Shown here in pieces: positions 61,874 through 64,000 of a stretch of DNA of 64,000 nt. The stretch comes from Pseudonocardia alaniniphila (GTDB lineage: Bacteria > Actinomycetota > Actinomycetes > Mycobacteriales > Pseudonocardiaceae). The translations under genes and the position numbers were made by a program. Under the pieces are notes generated by a model. The model was not told the origin of the DNA. It ran no database searches and worked only from the letters and a program-made list of their open reading frames with translations. The stretch is taken from NCBI RefSeq assembly GCF_022524485.1, contig NZ_JAKXMK010000008.1, forward strand, positions 236,407 through 300,406, given 5' to 3'. Position 1 is the first letter of the stretch. Every line of letters begins with the position of its first letter.

Positions 61874-62557
61874 TCAGGGCGCGTCTGTCGGCGGCCGGTC
61901 CCGCACCGGGACGTACGTTTCGTCGTAGCGATGCAGCGCCAGCGACCGCGCGTAGCGGCGCGCGATATCCGGCATCGCCGACTGGCCCGGGGCCTGGCTG
62001 ACGCCGAAGACCGTGCCCGGATAGTCCAGCCGACCCAGCACTGCCCGGATGCGGTGCCAGTCGTCGGGCGGCACCAGCTCCACGGGATCACCCCCCGCGA
62101 ACCAGCCCATCGGCACCGCCATCCCAGAGGGCACGACGGTGTTCACGTGCACCACCGCGCCGAACTCGACCTCGGCGCCTGCCCCGATCCGCACTCCGTT
62201 GAACAGCATCGCGCCGGTGGCGATCCGCGCGTCGCCCTCGATCACACACCCGGTGAGGTGGGCGTGCGGCCCGACCAGCACGTTGTCACCGAGGCGGACC
62301 GGGTTGTGCGGAACGCCGCGCACCACGGCGTTCTCCATGACGATGCAGTTCGCACCGATCTCCACCGGGCCGCCCTCAGCTGTGAGGACTGCTCCGAAGA
62401 GCACACGACTGTGGGCGCCCACGGTGACGTCGCCACAGACCACCGCGGTCGGCGCAATGTAAGCAGACTCGTCGACCCGTGGGCCGGCGTTCCGATGCTT
62501 GACGAAGACGGCGCCGCGTCCCACCGGGTGCTGGTAATGCTCGCGAACGGTCCTCAT
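61874..62557 (-). CDS. Gamma-carbonic-anhydrase-like hexapeptide protein
   Basis: A 227-residue left-handed beta-helix protein of the gamma-CA/PaaY family. Repeats run through AYIAPTAVVCGDVTVGAHSR and NPVRLGDNVLVGPHAHLTGC; the His residues expected for zinc are in VPHNP and GPHAH. The long C-terminal tail (RIRAVLGRLDYPGTVFGVSQ) is common in actinobacterial members. PaaY-type partners act as thioesterases or carbonic anhydrases, and either is possible. It is upstream of the cupin/ferredoxin group on the same strand. Confidence 0.88.
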   Translation of the reverse strand: MRTVREHYQHPVGRGAVFVKHRNAGPRVDESAYIAPTAVVCGDVTVGAHSRVLFGAVLTAEGGPVEIGANCIVMENAVVRGVPHNPVRLGDNVLVGPHAHLTGCVIEGDARIATGAMLFNGVRIGAGAEVEFGAVVHVNTVVPSGMAVPMGWFAGGDPVELVPPDDWHRIRAVLGRLDYPGTVFGVSQAPGQSAMPDIARRYARSLALHRYDETYVPVRDRPPTDAP

Positions 62558-63119
62558 CTCTGACGCCTCCGCTCCGTTCGAGTAAACGGCGCCGTATGCC
62601 CTCCGAGGTACTCGCGGCTCGACGCGTCACGCGCAGTCGCGCGATCCCGGACCGGCGCCGACCAACGCTACGCGCGGTCGTTCCAGCACGTCGAGGGCTC
62701 GCAGGCTCGCATGAACGACCCAGGCGCCGGCTTGCTTCAACGCTCCGCGAGGATGGAGTGGATCCCCAGTTGCCACGACGCCCGAGCGGCGCGTACGCAG
62801 CGTTGCGCATCGGTCGTCGGCGTCGAACGTGGCAGGGCATTCGACCTTCTCAGCGGCGCGGGCACGCACGCGGCAACCGCGTTACCCGGGTAGCTGGCAT
62901 CAGGGGAATCCAGGCAGCACCAGGCTCGGGATGGGGTCTGGCGGTGATGTGCCGCGGAGTGCCGGACGGGAGGCTCTGTTCGCGAGCGTGAACGCACCTT
63001 GTCCCGGTGCCGGAGGCGGATCTGCGGGATCTACCTGGCACAACAGCGGGACCAACCGCCGGGGATCCGGGGAAAGCCGGGCGTCGGGGCTCTCCGCGCC
63101 GGCAGAGCAGGAGGACGCC
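62558..63119. other. 562-bp gap before the sigma factor gene
   Basis: I find no gene. GGGAAT occurs at 62904-62909, like the -35 of SigR/SigH promoters, but the matching GTT is absent at the usual distance. GGAGG at about 63111 is the ribosome site of the sigma gene. Confidence 0.4.
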
Positions 63120-64000
63120 ATGCCGGTTGTCGACATCGGGCTCGTCGAGGCCGGAGTCACCGAGGATCAAGCGTCGGCTGCGAACCTCACCGAGTCGATG
63201 GTCGAGCACACCGGTTCCGCGGCGCAGGCCGGCTCCATCGAGGAGACGCCTGCCGAGCGTGATGCACGCTTCGAGCGCGATGCGATGCCGCTGCTCGACC
63301 AGTTGCATTCCGCGGCGCTCCGGATGGCCCGCAACCACGCGGACGCCGAAGACCTGGTGCAGGAGACGTTCCTCAAGGCCTACTCCGCTTTCACGTCCTT
63401 CTCCCGAGGCACGAATCTCAAGGCGTGGCTCTACCGGATCCTGACCAACACCCACATCAACGGGTATCGCAGGGAGAAGCGCCGGCCGGTCCAGGCGCTC
63501 ACCGATGAGATCTCCGACTGGCAGCTCGCCCACGCCGAGAGCCACACGTCGAGCGGACTGCGCTCCGCCGAGGTCGAGGCGATGGACCGATTGCCGGACG
63601 ACGACGTGAAGTCGGCGCTCCAGCGACTGCCGGAGGAGTTCCGCGTCGCGGTCTATCTCGCAGACGTCGAGGGCTTCGCGTACAAGGAGATCGCACAGAT
63701 CATGGGCACGCCCGTCGGCACGGTCATGTCGCGGTTGCACCGCGGTCGCGGTCAGCTGCGGGCCCAGCTCTCCGAGATCGCACGTGAGCGCGGGTTTTTG
63801 CGCAACAGCCATGCGGATGTGCGGCCTTCCGCGAAGGCGCCGGGGTGCCCAGCTCCCACGCAAGCCGACTACCGCCAGCACCGGCGTTCTGGCATCGCGG
63901 CGTGCCGCAACGCCCGGCCTGCGGGGTTGCGTCCGCGGACGTGGTGTACGGCTCAGCCGCTGATCAGCGGCGTGGTGTCGGGGTGTGGGACGGCCACCGC
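63120..64000 (+). CDS. SigR/SigH-like ECF sigma factor (runs off the window end)
   Basis: The ATG at 63120 follows GGAGGACGCC. Region 2 is [20 protein letters not shown] and [20 protein letters not shown]; region 4 is [20 protein letters not shown] and [19 protein letters not shown]. These blocks are those of the ECF12 (SigR/SigH) sigma factors, which respond to thiol-oxidative stress with a zinc anti-sigma factor. Such proteins usually end soon after ARERGF. Here the frame remains open for over 65 more codons of proline/cysteine-rich, unlikely sequence up to the window edge, so the true end may be lost or altered. The anti-sigma gene is not in view. Confidence 0.88.
   Translation, partial: MPVVDIGLVEAGVTEDQASAANLTESMVEHTGSAAQAGSIEETPAERDARFERDAMPLLDQLHSAALRMARNHADAEDLVQETFLKAYSAFTSFSRGTNLKAWLYRILTNTHINGYRREKRRPVQALTDEISDWQLAHAESHTSSGLRSAEVEAMDRLPDDDVKSALQRLPEEFRVAVYLADVEGFAYKEIAQIMGTPVGTVMSRLHRGRGQLRAQLSEIARERGFLRNSHADVRPSAKAPGCPAPTQADYRQHRRSGIAACRNARPAGLRPRTWCTAQPLISGVVSGCGTAT

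Noticed and set aside
61581..61928. 115-codon plus-strand frame before the gamma-CA-like gene
   Set aside because: Overlaps the confident gene on the other strand, begins with TTG and has biased Arg/Ser composition without conserved blocks.
62904..62930. SigR-type autoregulatory promoter upstream of the sigma factor
   Set aside because: GGGAAT is present but the expected GTT about 18 bases downstream is GGG, and the site is over 200 bp from the start codon.

Overview
High-GC actinobacterial chromosome, probably a Pseudonocardia-like member of the Pseudonocardiales. The reasons are very high G+C with strong GC3 bias, many GTG/TTG starts, Tat-exported lipoproteins, two luciferase-like (F420/FMN) oxidoreductases, ECF sigma factors of actinobacterial type, DUF5313 and DUF6886-like proteins and an NrtR-type Nudix regulator. 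The genus is inferred from gene style, not from a marker gene.

1-10.6 kb is an L-arabinose locus: araD (cut by the window edge), araB, two LacI regulators with recognisable operators, a GH127 beta-L-arabinofuranosidase and a sugar ABC transporter (binding protein plus two permeases). A solitary tnpB element sits between the GH127 gene and the transporter. 10.8-15.1 kb holds two proteins with the same short N-terminal signature (LQ..AGNA.V...L) seen on cargo of contractile injection systems. They flank a DGPF/YCII protein and its ECF42-type sigma factor. A third member of this family, interrupted by an in-frame stop, lies at 55.6-57.3 kb.

15.1-28.7 kb carries mixed single genes: an LLM oxidoreductase, a two-gene membrane protein/HTH unit, an AraC regulator, a 921-residue membrane-anchored receptor-like protein, a haloacetate dehalogenase-like hydrolase, a cytochrome b561/SrpA-type haem peroxidase pair, a THUMP methyltransferase, an MFS transporter and a YmdB-type phosphoesterase. 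28.76-29.92 kb is non-coding and filled with eleven palindromic units, nine of them 67-68 bp long. Two shorter relatives sit between convergent genes at 3.0 and 22.65 kb.

30-46 kb holds a VOC protein, a ferric-reductase-like flavocytochrome, a serine hydrolase, a SixA-like phosphatase, a second AraC gene that is a segmental duplicate of the one at 17.5 kb, a MarR gene followed by a broken F420-reductase remnant, a complete osmoprotectant (OpuC/ProU-like) ABC operon and housekeeping accessory genes. 46-53.6 kb has pyruvate phosphate dikinase, then a compact NAD+/ADP-ribose module: macro-like/SIR2 protein, ADP-ribosylglycohydrolase fused to a phosphatase, ARPP-1-like protein, and a divergent NrtR-like Nudix regulator with a 26-bp perfect palindrome between them. 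53.6-62.6 kb contains cupins, two damaged genes, a PLP decarboxylase, a ferredoxin/ferredoxin reductase pair with no visible oxygenase, and a gamma-carbonic-anhydrase-like protein. The window ends inside a SigR/SigH-like ECF sigma factor.

The strongest candidates for new biology are the 67-bp palindrome array, the NAD+/ADP-ribose module and the injection-system-like cargo genes.
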